Below are positions 34,190-43,459 of a stretch of DNA of 64,000 nucleotides, in pieces (the first letter of the stretch is position 1; each line of letters begins with the position of its first letter). The notes beneath the pieces were generated by a model, which ran no database searches, was not told the origin of the DNA, and saw only the letters and a list, made by a program, of their open reading frames with translations. Location: NCBI RefSeq assembly GCF_900323885.1, contig NZ_OOHJ01000030.1:310001-374000 (forward strand). Reading direction: 5' to 3'. Made by a program: the position numbers and the translations under genes. Source of the DNA: [Actinomadura] parvosata subsp. kistnae (GTDB lineage Bacteria; Actinomycetota; Actinomycetes; Streptosporangiales; Streptosporangiaceae).

Positions 34190-35137
34190 CTACGCGACCA
34201 TTGGTGTGGCCGTGGTGCCGGAGGCCTGGCGCATGACGTCGGTGAGTTTGGTGTCCTCGCCCGCGAGGATGGAGGTCACGTAGCCGGAGACGAAGGGCAT
34301 TCGGGTGAGGCGGAGCATGACACGCCGGATGCGTAGATCGATCGGCGAAGAGGGCAGGAACCAGCGGGCCATCGACCGGGCGTTGCGTTGTTTGTCCTCG
34401 ACCACGGGTCGCCACAAACGCTCGAATTCAGCGGTGCCCCGCTGGATTGCCGGTGCGTGCGCCAACCGGTCGGCGAGCAGGAAGGCGCCGGCGATGCCGA
34501 GCGACGCGCCCTGCCCGGCGATCAGTGACACCGCGTAGGCGGCGTCTCCCAGCAGGACGACCCGGCCAGCGCTCCACCGCGCGAGCTCGATCTGCGCGAC
34601 CTGGTCGTAGTAGATGTCCACGGCCGGCGGGCACTGCTCCAGCGCGCGCGGCGTCACCCATCCCAGGCCGGCGTAGGCGCGCTGAATCGCCACCCTGTGA
34701 TCGTCCGGGAGCGTGGGGTCGGCGCTGCGGTGCACCGCGAACGCGGCGACGCGGCCGTCGCGGAGGGCGTAAAAGCCCATCTGCCGATCGATGGAGTCGG
34801 TAAGGCAGAACGTGTGCTTGGTAGCGGCATGCACGTCCGGGTCGTCGAAGGTGAACGCCGCCGTGTGCAGGCCGAGGTAGCGCAGGTGACGGCTCTCCTG
34901 CCCGAACACGAGCCGGCGGACGGTCGAGTGGATCCCGTCTGCGCCCACAAGCAGATCGGCATCCAGTACGGTGCCGTCCTGAAGGGTCACCGTCACACCG
35001 TCGGAGCGATTGGCCACGTCGGTCAAGGCCGTACCGTAGCGCAGCTCCACCTCGGGTGGGAGGCATTGCCGCAGCACCGCCTCCATGTCAGGGCGCAGAA
35101 GGCTCAGGAGCAGTGCGCCTGCCGATAATTCCATCCG
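34190..35137 (-). pseudogene. FAD-dependent monooxygenase, N-terminus missing
   Basis: The frame is intact for about 310 residues: DLLVGADGIHSTVRRLVFGQ, GRVAAFAVHRSADPTLPDD, RVVLLGDAAYAVSLIAGQGA, and a C-terminal MARWFLPSSPIDLRIRRV. The GxGxxG FAD-binding N-terminus, about 80 residues, is absent. The homologous part begins exactly at the terminal repeat of the adjacent IS, and the missing 5' part is not found on the other side of it. The protein cannot bind FAD normally, so the gene is dead. Confidence 0.75.
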
Positions 35138-36360
35138 TGCTGGTCAAGCGGCATGTGAGTATTCGTGGAGGACGCCTCCAAGCCGGTCTCTTCTACGGAT
35201 GTTCAGGTCGGTGATTCGCTCAGGGTCCGTGATCGGTCCGGGGCGGGACGCAGCGGCGCTGCTTGGCCCAGGGCTTGATGGGCCCGATGCTGGTTGTAGA
35301 ACTGCTCGTACTCGAGCAGGGCGTGTCGCAGGTGGCGTTCATTCCAGACGAGGCAGCGGTCGAGAAGCTCGCGGCGGCACGACTGCACCCACCGCTCCAT
35401 GATCGAGTTCATCCGCGGCATCCGAATACCGGTGAGCACCGTCTTGATGCCGGCCTCGGCGAGAATCTCGTCCATGAGGGCCGGGAACTTCCCATCCCGA
35501 TCGCGGATCAGAAAGTGCGCCCGGCAGCCCGCATCGTCCAGATCCATCACGAGATTCCTGATCGTCTGGATGACCCAGCTCGCGCTCGGATGGACGGTAG
35601 TGCCCAGCACCCGGACGCGCCTGGTGGCGAGCTCGATCACCGCCAGGATGTACTGGCGCTGCCCGTTCAAAGTGATGGTCTCGATGAAATCGGCGGCCAG
35701 CAGGGCGTCGGCTTGCGAGCGCAGGAAGTCGGCCCAGGTGGTGGAGGCCCGATCAGGCGCCGGATCGAGACCGGCCTGTTTGAGGGTCTCCCACACGGTG
35801 GACGGCGCGACCTTGATGCCGAGCGTGGTGAGTTCACCATGCACCCGCCGATAGCCCCAGCCGGGGTTCTCTCGAACCAGACGCAGGATAAGAGCGCGGA
35901 TGGAGCGGACCGTGGGCGGGCGCCCGGGCCGCTTTGGCCGGCAGGCACGGGCATGACGCCCTCGCATCAGATCGCGATGCCAGCGCAGCACGGTATCCGG
36001 CCGGATGAGCAGCCGCAGCCGACGCAGGACCTCCCGGGGCAGCGAGGTCAGGAGCGCAGCCAGGAAGGCACGGTCCTCGGGCGCGAATCTCACTCGGGTG
36101 TCGGCCCCGAGTTGGCGTTCCAGGACGGTGATCTGGTGACGCAGGGCGAGGATCTCCACGTCCTTGTCTCGATCGCCCATGGGCAGCAACCGCAGCGCGG
36201 CGAAAGCGTTCATGACGGTCAGATAGGCCAGGCGAAGGAGCACAGCCGATCATCCTGCCGTACGCACTCCCCTCTCCCGAGGGACCGGGGCTCGCGTACT
36301 CCACACACAAAGCGCTCGCAGGGCCACGACCTGGGCGGATGTAATTATCGGCAGGCGCAC
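35113..36360. mobile_element. insertion sequence with terminal inverted repeats
   Basis: The ends are 25-bp inverted repeats matching at 24 positions: the left end begins GTGCGCCTGCCGATAATT (35113) and the right end finishes AATTATCGGCAGGCGCAC (36360). The single transposase gene between them is intact. No target-site duplication is visible at the immediate flanks, which suggests a later rearrangement. Confidence 0.8.
35203..36243 (-). CDS. IS transposase with integrase core (rve) domain
   Basis: The 346-residue enzyme has an N-terminal helix-turn-helix region (DKDVEILALRHQITVLERQL, PDTVLRWHRDLMRGRHARAC) and a DDE catalytic domain. The acidic residues lie in LLAADFIETI, HFLIRDRDGKFPALMD and MNSIMERWVQSCRRELLD. 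It is the IS3/IS481-related 'integrase core domain' type common in actinomycetes and is full length. The gene lies inside the terminal repeats at 35113 and 36360. Confidence 0.88.
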   Translation of the reverse strand: MLLRLAYLTVMNAFAALRLLPMGDRDKDVEILALRHQITVLERQLGADTRVRFAPEDRAFLAALLTSLPREVLRRLRLLIRPDTVLRWHRDLMRGRHARACRPKRPGRPPTVRSIRALILRLVRENPGWGYRRVHGELTTLGIKVAPSTVWETLKQAGLDPAPDRASTTWADFLRSQADALLAADFIETITLNGQRQYILAVIELATRRVRVLGTTVHPSASWVIQTIRNLVMDLDDAGCRAHFLIRDRDGKFPALMDEILAEAGIKTVLTGIRMPRMNSIMERWVQSCRRELLDRCLVWNERHLRHALLEYEQFYNQHRAHQALGQAAPLRPAPDRSRTLSESPT

Positions 36361-36513
36361 TGCCGTCCCGGACGAGCCGTTCCCGCACGAGAACCGCATG
36401 CGGGACGCTTGATCCGCTACCCCGGTCCACGGAGATGAATGGCGCGAATGCGACCAATGCGGTGGCATCATCCTGACTTTTTCGACAGTAGGGGGTGACG
36501 TGATGATGAAGGG

Positions 36514-39225
36514 GTGAGCCCCAGAGGTAAGCGGTGGATGGTCAGGGGCGTATGGTTCGCCGGTTTCGTGGTCACGGTCGTCGGTCTGACGTTCCTGGCG
36601 GTCTGGTGGCAGGGCGAGAACAAGACCAACGCCAAGCCGCTCGGCTGGCTGGAGCTCTTCAGCTGGATCAGCGGCACGCTGGGCCTGCCGGTGGCGATCA
36701 TCGCCATAGTGAGCGAACGGCGGGCCGCGAGAAAGGAGCGGCCGCCCGTCAGGGTTCCGCTCGGACGGCGCCGCAGGGTGAGCGCGGCGCGGGTGATCGG
36801 GGAGGGCGTCCCGGCTGGGCGTAACGAGGCGGCTCAGCCCGCATGGCACAACCGCGACAAGGAACGCGGCCGGCTCATGCAGAAGCTCGTCAAGGAGCCC
36901 GGTGACGTCGTCGTCGTCCACGGCGATCGGGGTGTCGGCAAGTCCCGGCTGGTGGCGGAGGTGCTGAAGGCGCTGCCGGAGAAGTGGCGGAAGGCGCACG
37001 GCGAGGCCGGGCCGGAGATCCGCAGGTACCCGGCGGGCCCCGACGCGCTGCCGCTCCTCGACAGCCTGATCGCCGATCTCGGCAAGCTGCTCGGCGAGCA
37101 GGCGGAGGCGCGGGAAGCCCTCGACCTCAGAGCCACCTCGCTGGACCGGCTCAAAGCTGGTCTGGAGGCGCTCGGCACGACCCCCGTCGTAATTGTCATC
37201 GAGCAGGTGGAGCACCTGCTGGACCCCGTCGGCGAGTTCCACGACGCCGAGCTGGCCGAGGCGCTCGACATCATCGCCACGGACGCGTCCTCGCATCGGG
37301 TCACCGTCCTGCTCGTGACGCGGGTCGTGCCGAGGACGCCGATCCCGCGCACCCGGCCAGCCTCGCATGCGCTGCGGGTCGGCCCGCTTTCGTCCTGGCA
37401 CTTCGGCAAGTACCTGAACGAGATCGACAAGGACCGGCGCGGCCTGAAACGAGCCGTCGGCAGGCACCGCGGGCGGCTCCGGGGCGACCTGCGCCTCGCG
37501 GAGCTGGCCTACCAGGTGCTGGACCTGCCGGAGTGGGACGCCCGCAAGCTGGGCGCGGCCCTGCGCGAGACCGCGAACGTCTCGCAGTTCCTCACCGGGC
37601 TGCTTCTGGAGAACGCCGGGCCGCTGGGCCGCGGCGTCCTGGAGGCGCTAGACGCGTTCGGCACGCCGGTGGACGCCGCCGACGTGTGCGAACTGTTGCA
37701 GAAGCCGCCGGACAAGGTCGGCGCGGCCCTGAAGGCGCTGGCGGACGCCGGAATCGTGTGGCGGACCGCCGCGGGCCAGTACCACCTGCCCCCCGGAAGC
37801 GACGACTGGAGCATCGACACCCGGCCGGAGGCGGAGCGGCCGGACGCCGCAGGACGCTCGAAGTTCTTCCGCGAGGCCGCCGCCCAGCTGAAGACGCATT
37901 TCGTCAAGTCCCCGGCCACCATCGCCGACCTGCGTTACGACTTCGCCGAGTTACGGGCGTACATGCGGGCGGGCAGGTTCACCTGGGCCTACGACTCGCT
38001 GCAGACCCTGGACGAAACGCTGCGCGACCGCTGGAACGCCGCCGTCCTGCTGCTCGACCAGCGCGAAGCACTGAGGAAGCAGCCGCTCGACGAGGACGAC
38101 GCGATGGCCAACGAGAACGCCCTCGGTGACCTGTACGCGTCCAGGGGCGACTTCGAGCAGGCGGCGCGGGCGTACGGCAACGCGCTCGCCCGCGCCGAGC
38201 AGCAGGGCGATCTGTACCATCGCACCCTGATCCGCGCGAACCTGGCGGGCGCGTACTGGTGGAACGGCAACGCGCAGCACGCCCGCATCTACTACGAGCT
38301 GGTCCTGGACGACTGCGAGAAGCTGGCCCGCGAGCACGACGGCCTGGCGATGGTCCGCCTGGGCGCTCTGGAGGGCCTGGCCAATTGCGAGCACTTCTGG
38401 GGCCGGTACGACCCGGCACTCGAACTGGCCGGCAAGGCCCTTCGTCGGCCGGGTGACCCCCGATACCCCGGCACGGACGAGGCGTGGGCCTTCGCCGCAG
38501 GCAGGAGCGCCGTCCTCACGATGCGGATGGCCCGCTGGAACACCGAGCTGGGCAGGCGGAAGGCGGCCGACGAGCTCGTGGCGCTCGCCGGGCGGAAAGC
38601 GGAGGAGTCCGGCCAGGAGTGGACGCGGACCGCCTACCACAACGGCCTGGCCGAGATCTGGCTCCTGCGCGGCGACTACGAGCAGGCCCGGATCGAGGCG
38701 GACAAGGCTCTCGAACTGGCCCTCAGGTACGGCGACCCGACCGCCCTGCCGAGGGCCAGGACGGTGCTGTGCGCGGCACATCTCCTCAAGGGCAGGGGCG
38801 ACCTCGACGAGGCCGCGCGGCAGATCCGCGCCCTGCGCTACCGTCCGGACGGGGCGCTCGTCGTCCAGGCGCTGCGCGGGCTGGTCGCGCTGGCCCTGGG
38901 CGAGCCGGACGGTGGCAGGGACGCGTCCCAGATCTTCGAGGACCTGCGCGACGAGACGGCCCGCCGCCTCCGGGACGACCCGCAGGACGTCACGGCGCTG
39001 GACTATCAGGGCTTCGCCCTGTGCGGCCTCCTCCTGAACACCGACGCTCCGCTCAAGGACGCCGTCGGCGCGTTCGAGCAGGCCCGCGCCCGCACCACCC
39101 TGCCCACGCCGAACCTGGACACGCACTTCAGACGCCTGCTGGAGCGGCTCGACCGGTGCGCCAGCCGCCCAGGCCGGCTGCGGCCGGTCATCGAGATCCT
39201 CTCGGCCGCGCAACCTCTCGTGTGA
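36514..39225 (+). CDS. membrane-anchored STAND-type NTPase with TPR repeats
   Basis: The 903-residue protein has two N-terminal transmembrane segments (about 13-32 and 48-66), then an AAA/NACHT-like NTPase. Walker A is GDRGVGKS (137-144) and Walker B VVIVIEQVEHLL (225-236). A winged-helix-like region follows, and from about 520 to 870 a series of TPR helices such as ENALGDLYASRGDFEQAARA and NGLAEIWLLRGDYEQARIEA. STAND proteins are signal-activated hubs in transcription control, cell death or phage defence. The start is GTG 36514 after GAAGG. The 3' end overlaps the convergent response-regulator gene by 38 bp. Confidence 0.8.
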   Translation: MSPRGKRWMVRGVWFAGFVVTVVGLTFLAVWWQGENKTNAKPLGWLELFSWISGTLGLPVAIIAIVSERRAARKERPPVRVPLGRRRRVSAARVIGEGVPAGRNEAAQPAWHNRDKERGRLMQKLVKEPGDVVVVHGDRGVGKSRLVAEVLKALPEKWRKAHGEAGPEIRRYPAGPDALPLLDSLIADLGKLLGEQAEAREALDLRATSLDRLKAGLEALGTTPVVIVIEQVEHLLDPVGEFHDAELAEALDIIATDASSHRVTVLLVTRVVPRTPIPRTRPASHALRVGPLSSWHFGKYLNEIDKDRRGLKRAVGRHRGRLRGDLRLAELAYQVLDLPEWDARKLGAALRETANVSQFLTGLLLENAGPLGRGVLEALDAFGTPVDAADVCELLQKPPDKVGAALKALADAGIVWRTAAGQYHLPPGSDDWSIDTRPEAERPDAAGRSKFFREAAAQLKTHFVKSPATIADLRYDFAELRAYMRAGRFTWAYDSLQTLDETLRDRWNAAVLLLDQREALRKQPLDEDDAMANENALGDLYASRGDFEQAARAYGNALARAEQQGDLYHRTLIRANLAGAYWWNGNAQHARIYYELVLDDCEKLAREHDGLAMVRLGALEGLANCEHFWGRYDPALELAGKALRRPGDPRYPGTDEAWAFAAGRSAVLTMRMARWNTELGRRKAADELVALAGRKAEESGQEWTRTAYHNGLAEIWLLRGDYEQARIEADKALELALRYGDPTALPRARTVLCAAHLLKGRGDLDEAARQIRALRYRPDGALVVQALRGLVALALGEPDGGRDASQIFEDLRDETARRLRDDPQDVTALDYQGFALCGLLLNTDAPLKDAVGAFEQARARTTLPTPNLDTHFRRLLERLDRCASRPGRLRPVIEILSAAQPLV

Positions 39226-39847
39226 GCGGCTCCGGCCCGGCACGCAGCCAGCCCTCCTCCTGTGCCCGGACGATCGCCTGGATCCGCGTGCGCACGCCCA
39301 TGTCCCGGTAGAGCTCCTGCAGCAACCGGAACATCGCCCGCTCGGAGTACCCCGCCCGCCTGGCCAGCTGCGCGACCGTCACCCCGTCCGCGAGCTGGCG
39401 CAGCCACGACAGCTGCTGCGGCTCCGGCGCGGCGGCGCCCTCGCCGGTGGAGTGCGCGCCGGAGGCGAGCGCGGCGGCCACGTCCGCCGGCAGCACCGCC
39501 TGCCCGTCGAGCGTCGCCTCCACGGTGCGCCGGAGCGTTCCCGGCGTGACCCCGCGCGGCAACACCGACCGGGCGCCGGTCCGCACCGCCCGCACGCCGA
39601 GGACGGCGGAGTCCTCCCCGACCAGCGCGATGACGGCGTGCGTCCCGTCCGCGTCACGTAACCGGCGGAGCAGGTCCCAGTCCTGCTCGGACTCGAGCGT
39701 CAGCAGCACCACCCTGTGTGGGCCGTGGCGCACCCATGCCAGGACGTCGGCAGGGGTGTCCACGGCGTGCCCGGCGGCGGACAGGACGGAGGCGACCCCC
39801 TGCCGGTACATGGGCAGGGGATCGACGACCGCGACGTGGACGACCAC
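39188..39847 (-). CDS. response-regulator-like protein with degenerate receiver
   Basis: The 219-residue protein has a NarL-type layout, with a receiver-like domain (1-120) and a C-terminal helix-turn-helix (about 145-205). The latter is LRQLADGVTVAQLARRAGYS, ERAMFRLLQELYRDMGVRTR. In the receiver, the usual phosphoacceptor Asp is Thr50 (VVLLTLESE) and only one acidic residue of the N-terminal pair is kept, so it should not be phosphorylated in the usual way. Its 3' end overlaps the STAND gene antisense, which may couple their expression. Confidence 0.75.
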   Translation of the reverse strand: MVVHVAVVDPLPMYRQGVASVLSAAGHAVDTPADVLAWVRHGPHRVVLLTLESEQDWDLLRRLRDADGTHAVIALVGEDSAVLGVRAVRTGARSVLPRGVTPGTLRRTVEATLDGQAVLPADVAAALASGAHSTGEGAAAPEPQQLSWLRQLADGVTVAQLARRAGYSERAMFRLLQELYRDMGVRTRIQAIVRAQEEGWLRAGPEPLTREVARPRGSR

Positions 39848-40053
39848 CAGTGGCAGCGGACCCTTCTCCGACGGCCACCGCGATCGCCGGAGGCCGGGGC
39901 ATCAGCCTAGAGACCGCGATCACCCGCCGCCCAGGTCTGGCTACGGAAGACGGCGGCTTCCTGCGCGCCGCCGTCATGTTCCCGCCCGCGACTGTTCGTG
40001 GACCTGCGGCGGGCGCGTTCCTACCTTCGGGATGACCCGCGATTGGAGGTCTC

Positions 40054-40326
40054 ATGGCCCACCCCGAGCCAGCGCCCTACTTCAACATCGTGACCAACAA
40101 CCCGAAGGTGGGCCGTGAAATCAACAAGTCGTATCCGGGGAGCGAGGTTCCGAACGACATCGTCAGGGTCGTCCGGAAACTGATCGGTGACCTGTACCGG
40201 GAGAATCCCCAGATGAAGCCGGAGGACGTCTACCAAGCGTTCAAGAAGGGCAAGTCGGAGAAGATCACTCTGCTGGGACAGCACACCCTGATGCACCTGA
40301 TCCGCGCCATCGGCTCGGGCCAGTGA
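40054..40326 (+). CDS. small conserved-looking protein, 90 aa
   Basis: ATG 40054 follows GGAGG by 6 nt. The protein is basic and helical, with PKVGREINKSYPGSEVPNDI then VRVVRKLIGDLYRENPQMKP, and ends HTLMHLIRAIGSGQ. There is no signal peptide or membrane segment. I do not recognise it. It is divergent from the degenerate response regulator with about 200 bp between, so it may be that regulator's target. Confidence 0.6.
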   Translation: MAHPEPAPYFNIVTNNPKVGREINKSYPGSEVPNDIVRVVRKLIGDLYRENPQMKPEDVYQAFKKGKSEKITLLGQHTLMHLIRAIGSGQ

Positions 40327-40784
40327 TCACCTGCCCAACCGACCAGGGTCGTCGAAGAGGTCGAACTATTCCCTTCCTCCACCGGGTCTTGCGGTGTCTC
40401 CCCGCACAGGCCGGTGAAGCGGCGTTCCAGCCCGCCCGGGTGGTGGCCGTGCAATTCCCGCAGGATCACCGGGTAGGGCCCGCCGATGGTGGCGAGCGCG
40501 GTGGATGTCGATTCCGCCGCCTGGCCGGCGAGGAGGCCTGCGAGGACGTCCCGCTCCGGCTGGGTGATGTCGGGCTGCAACGCGCATCGGTGAGCCAGGT
40601 CGTCCCAGCGGTCGCGGTGCTCGCTCAGCCGGCGCCTGCTCCGCTTCTGGGCCGCGTGCAGGCGCCTGCGCAGCCGTCCGGTCACGATGGGGGCCGCGTT
40701 CCACACGAGGCCCTCGATCCGCGTCGCGCACGAGCGGAGCGCCATGGAGGCCACCGGCGGCAGCGCGGCGCCGAGCTGGAGCAC
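40327..40784 (-). pseudogene. uncertain minus-strand coding remnant
   Basis: A minus-strand frame gives a helical, basic sequence (VTGRLRRRLHAAQKRSRRRL, CALQPDITQPERDVLAGLLA) that looks like real protein, but it has no ribosome binding site and its end overlaps the 40054 gene antisense. I could not name the family. It may be a truncated gene or chance. Confidence 0.25.
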
Positions 40785-40865
40785 GGTCTCCCAGTCACTG
40801 TTCGCCGGTGCGGCCTGCTGTGGAAGAGGACGCTCTGGGCCGTGTCCACCGGGAGGTGGTCAGCA

Positions 40866-41236
40866 TGCCAAGCCGGAAGGACGAACTGGCCGAACGCCGC
40901 TTCACAAGCTCGTCGACCAGATCAAGGCGATGATGCCTGCCGTCTCAAGCCGGGGTAGCGCGGCTTCTACGGCCAACTCGTTCTCACCCGTGACGCGGTG
41001 GCCGAGCTGGGGGATGCGGCCGAAGTCCGACGAGCCGCACGGACGGCCAGCAGCCGACTCGGCTGGAAGGGCCGAACCCACCTCGCCGACGACGAGATGC
41101 TGGTCATCATCGATGACCGCGACCCACCCAAGAGATCCGCGAGCTGGCAGCCCGCCGTTCCGCCGAGGCCCGCCTGCGCCGCACCAGCGCGCCCAGCACC
41201 TCTCCCACCCGCCCCGCCGACCCTAGAAAGAGTCTC
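40866..41236 (+). pseudogene. remnant of a small soluble protein
   Basis: Plus-strand frames read KLVDQIKAMMPAVSSRG, then TRDAVAELGDAAEVRRAART, SSRLGWKGRTHLADDEMLVI and, after another shift, EIRELAARRSAEARLRRTSA. They look like one short gene broken by two or three frameshifts. The family is not recognised. Confidence 0.35.
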
Positions 41237-41240
41237 TGAA

Positions 41241-41590
41241 CGACCCAGCCGCAGGGCCGAGTTCTGTCGTGGCGATCAGGAGCCCGGCGCAGGTCCGGGA
41301 CCCGCATCCATGGCCTGACGCAACCTTGACCCGAGACTTTCAACGCGACCGCATTACCGCAGGTCAAGACGGCTTTCCAGACGCGACGCCGTAGATCGCA
41401 CCAATAAGACACAGCCTTCCCGAAGGGGGCAAACGGCACATAATGACGACAGTCAAGAACCCATGGTTGCTCGGTGGTTGCTCGCGTGCACGCGTTACAG
41501 CACGGCACGCGTCGGCACAGACCGACACGACGACGGGGATAATCCTGGTCACGACGATACAAAACAGCACTCGGTGACACTGAGCGACAT
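41241..41590. other. no gene recognised
   Basis: ORFs occur on both strands, but none has recognisable motifs or start signals. The stretch lies directly before the tRNA fragment, so it may be the outer part of an old integrated element. Confidence 0.35.
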
Positions 41591-41595
41591 CAACC

Positions 41596-41646
41596 GAGGA
41601 TTCTCATAATCCGTGGGTTGTGGTTCAAGTCCCACCCGCCCTACCA
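41596..41646 (+). other. tRNA 3'-half fragment, probable attachment-site scar
   Basis: The sequence contains an anticodon-arm-like CTCATAATCC, a T-arm GTGGTTCAAGTCCCAC and an acceptor 3' strand ending CCGCCCTACCA. The 5' half of a tRNA is absent, so this is not a functional gene. Tyrosine integrases of actinomycete integrative elements recombine into tRNA 3' ends and leave such a copy at one junction. An integrase remnant lies about 70 bp away. Confidence 0.55.
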
Positions 41647-41714
41647 CGCCGACCTGCGGCTTTACCCTGGCTTGTAGTCGCTTCATCCGATCGTGAGTCA
41701 CGGCGAGCCACATG

Positions 41715-41960
41715 TGAGTCACGTTGCCTCCCGGGCCTTGCCGATCTTCCGGTTGGTTTCCAGGATCGCCCTCAGCACCAGCCGCGCGCTCGCCCCGCCG
41801 CCCGCGCGGCGGGGCGGCTGTCGTGATAGCACCGAGACGTAGTTCTCGGCGGTCAGCACGATGCGCATGCCCCAACGTGTCCTGCACCACCTTCACCCGG
41901 TGTCCCTGCAACGGCGGCCAGAACCAGCAATTCACCAGGTCAGACCAGTGACAGCCCGCC
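41715..41960 (-). pseudogene. tyrosine integrase C-terminal remnant
   Basis: On the minus strand, GHRVKVVQDTLGHA is followed, after a one-base shift, by MRIVLTAENYVSVLSRQPPR. This is the C-terminal H...Y active-site region (LGH then TxxxYxxxL) of a phage-type tyrosine recombinase. The N-terminal part is gone. Its position next to a tRNA 3' fragment fits the int-att end of an excised or decayed integrative element. Confidence 0.5.
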
Positions 41961-42032
41961 CGGCCCGCGTCCGTCGCCGCCGGTGGCGTGCGTATCAGGT
42001 GACGGATGCCCAGCGATGGCGGGGCCCGCCGG

Positions 42033-42338
42033 TCAGTCGACGCCTTCGATGATGCGGAAGTCGCGCTCGAACCCGTCGGGGAGGGCCACCAGCGCCTTCT
42101 GGTAAGCCTCGCTCTCGTAGGCCGCGACGGCCTGCTCAAAGCTGTCGAACTCGATCAGAACGACGCGTTCCGTGATTCCGGCCTCGTGGGCGACCACTCG
42201 ACCACCACGGGACGGGATCCGGGACAGGAGGCGCCCGCCCGCAGCCTGGACAGCCAGACCGGCCAGCTTGTCGTAGGTGGTCAGCATCTCAGGGTCGGAA
42301 ATGGCGGGGTAGACACTGACCCAGTAGCCCTTAGCCAT
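42033..42338 (-). CDS. DUF1330 domain protein
   Basis: The 101-residue ferredoxin-like alpha/beta-barrel protein begins MAKGYWVSVYPAISDPE. It contains VLIEFDSFEQAVAAYESEAY, the DUF1330 signature. Members are small dimeric proteins without a settled activity. ATG 42338 has a strong AGGAGG 7 nt upstream, which excludes the longer reading. It is divergent from the LysR gene and a natural target of that regulator. Confidence 0.85.
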   Translation of the reverse strand: MAKGYWVSVYPAISDPEMLTTYDKLAGLAVQAAGGRLLSRIPSRGGRVVAHEAGITERVVLIEFDSFEQAVAAYESEAYQKALVALPDGFERDFRIIEGVD

Positions 42339-42510
42339 GGAAACCTCCTGTGTGGGGCCGGACATGTCCGGCTTCGTCTTGACACTCGGATCGATCGATC
42401 CCGGCGACGGGCGATGCGATCAGTCGAATCGTCATATGCGCAGGTTAGGGCTTGATGTCCGGGCGAGGGAAAGATCGGTACGGGATAGACTCAGAACGCT
42501 TCGTTATCAA

Positions 42511-42546
42511 TCGGCATCCTTCGGCATCTATCGGCATCAATCGGCA
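42511..42546. repeat. four 10-bp direct repeats, TCGGCATCNN
   Basis: TCGGCATC recurs at 42511, 42521 and 42531 with exact 10-bp spacing, and a shorter TCGGCA follows at 42541. The sites lie on the same face of the helix. They end just before the GGGAGGG ribosome binding site of the LysR gene and may be regulator binding sites. Confidence 0.6.
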
Positions 42547-42556
42547 GGGAGGGCAC

Positions 42557-43459
42557 GTGGCGCCGGACACGGTCAGCCTGCGCTACTTCCTGGTCCTGGC
42601 ACAGGAGCTGAACTTCACCCGCGCGGCCGCACGCATCGGCATCGCCCAGCCCGCACTCAGCGCCCGGATCCGCCGATTGGAAGCCGACCTCGGTACGCCC
42701 CTGCTGGTCCGCAACACACGTAGTGTCGCGTTGACCCCGGCCGGTGCGGCCTTGGCCGAGTCCGCCCCGCCCGCGCTCGCGGCGCTGGACCGGGCCTGGG
42801 ACACCGCCCGGAGCGCCGCGGCCGGCGAACGCGGCACGCTGCGCATCGGATACAGCCTCAGCACCGGGGCCGAGACAGCACCGGCCCTGGTGGACCGGCT
42901 GATGCGCAGCAGCCCCGGGCTCGAGGTCCGCGCGGCCCCGATGGCGACACCGGAGATCACCCCCGCGGTCGCCGACGGCCGCATCGATGCCGGCATCACC
43001 CGCGGCGAACAGCCGGGCCGCGGGGTGCGCCGGTTCCTGCTGCGGCGTATGCGCGTCGGGGTCCAGCTGGCACAGCACCATCCGCTGGCCGACCACCCGG
43101 AGATCGAGATCGCCGACGCCGCCGCGTACCCGCTGCGGCTCCCGGACCGCGCCGCCAACCCCGTGATCCACGATCAGCTGTCCGCACTGTTCCGGGACAT
43201 CCGGCCACACCCCCGCTTCCACACCCCGGCGCTCTCTGTCGACATGTCCCAGCGCGACCTGCGCGACGGGGTCATCCTCGCCCCGGCCGGAGAAGCCGCG
43301 GCCGCGGCACAACCGGCCGGTCTCACCTGGCGACCGCTGCGGGACGCGCCCAGCCTGACCATCCACCTGGTCCTCCCCCGCGAACCGTCGCCACTGCACC
43401 GCCGCGTCCGTGCCGTCGCCAAAACCCTGGCGCACGAGCTGCACTGGCTGCCGGACTGA
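42557..43459 (+). CDS. LysR family regulator
   Basis: The 300-residue protein has the LysR helix-turn-helix (LRYFLVLAQELNFTRAAARI, GIAQPALSARIRRLEADLGT) and a periplasmic-binding-like co-inducer domain. The start is GTG 42557 with GGGAGGG upstream. It is divergent from the DUF1330 gene, with about 220 bp containing phased direct repeats. The downstream hydrolase remnant (43460) may once have been its target. Confidence 0.85.
   Translation: MAPDTVSLRYFLVLAQELNFTRAAARIGIAQPALSARIRRLEADLGTPLLVRNTRSVALTPAGAALAESAPPALAALDRAWDTARSAAAGERGTLRIGYSLSTGAETAPALVDRLMRSSPGLEVRAAPMATPEITPAVADGRIDAGITRGEQPGRGVRRFLLRRMRVGVQLAQHHPLADHPEIEIADAAAYPLRLPDRAANPVIHDQLSALFRDIRPHPRFHTPALSVDMSQRDLRDGVILAPAGEAAAAAQPAGLTWRPLRDAPSLTIHLVLPREPSPLHRRVRAVAKTLAHELHWLPD

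Noticed and set aside
41596..41646. Functional tRNA gene
   Set aside because: The D arm and 5' acceptor strand are absent, so only a 3' half exists.
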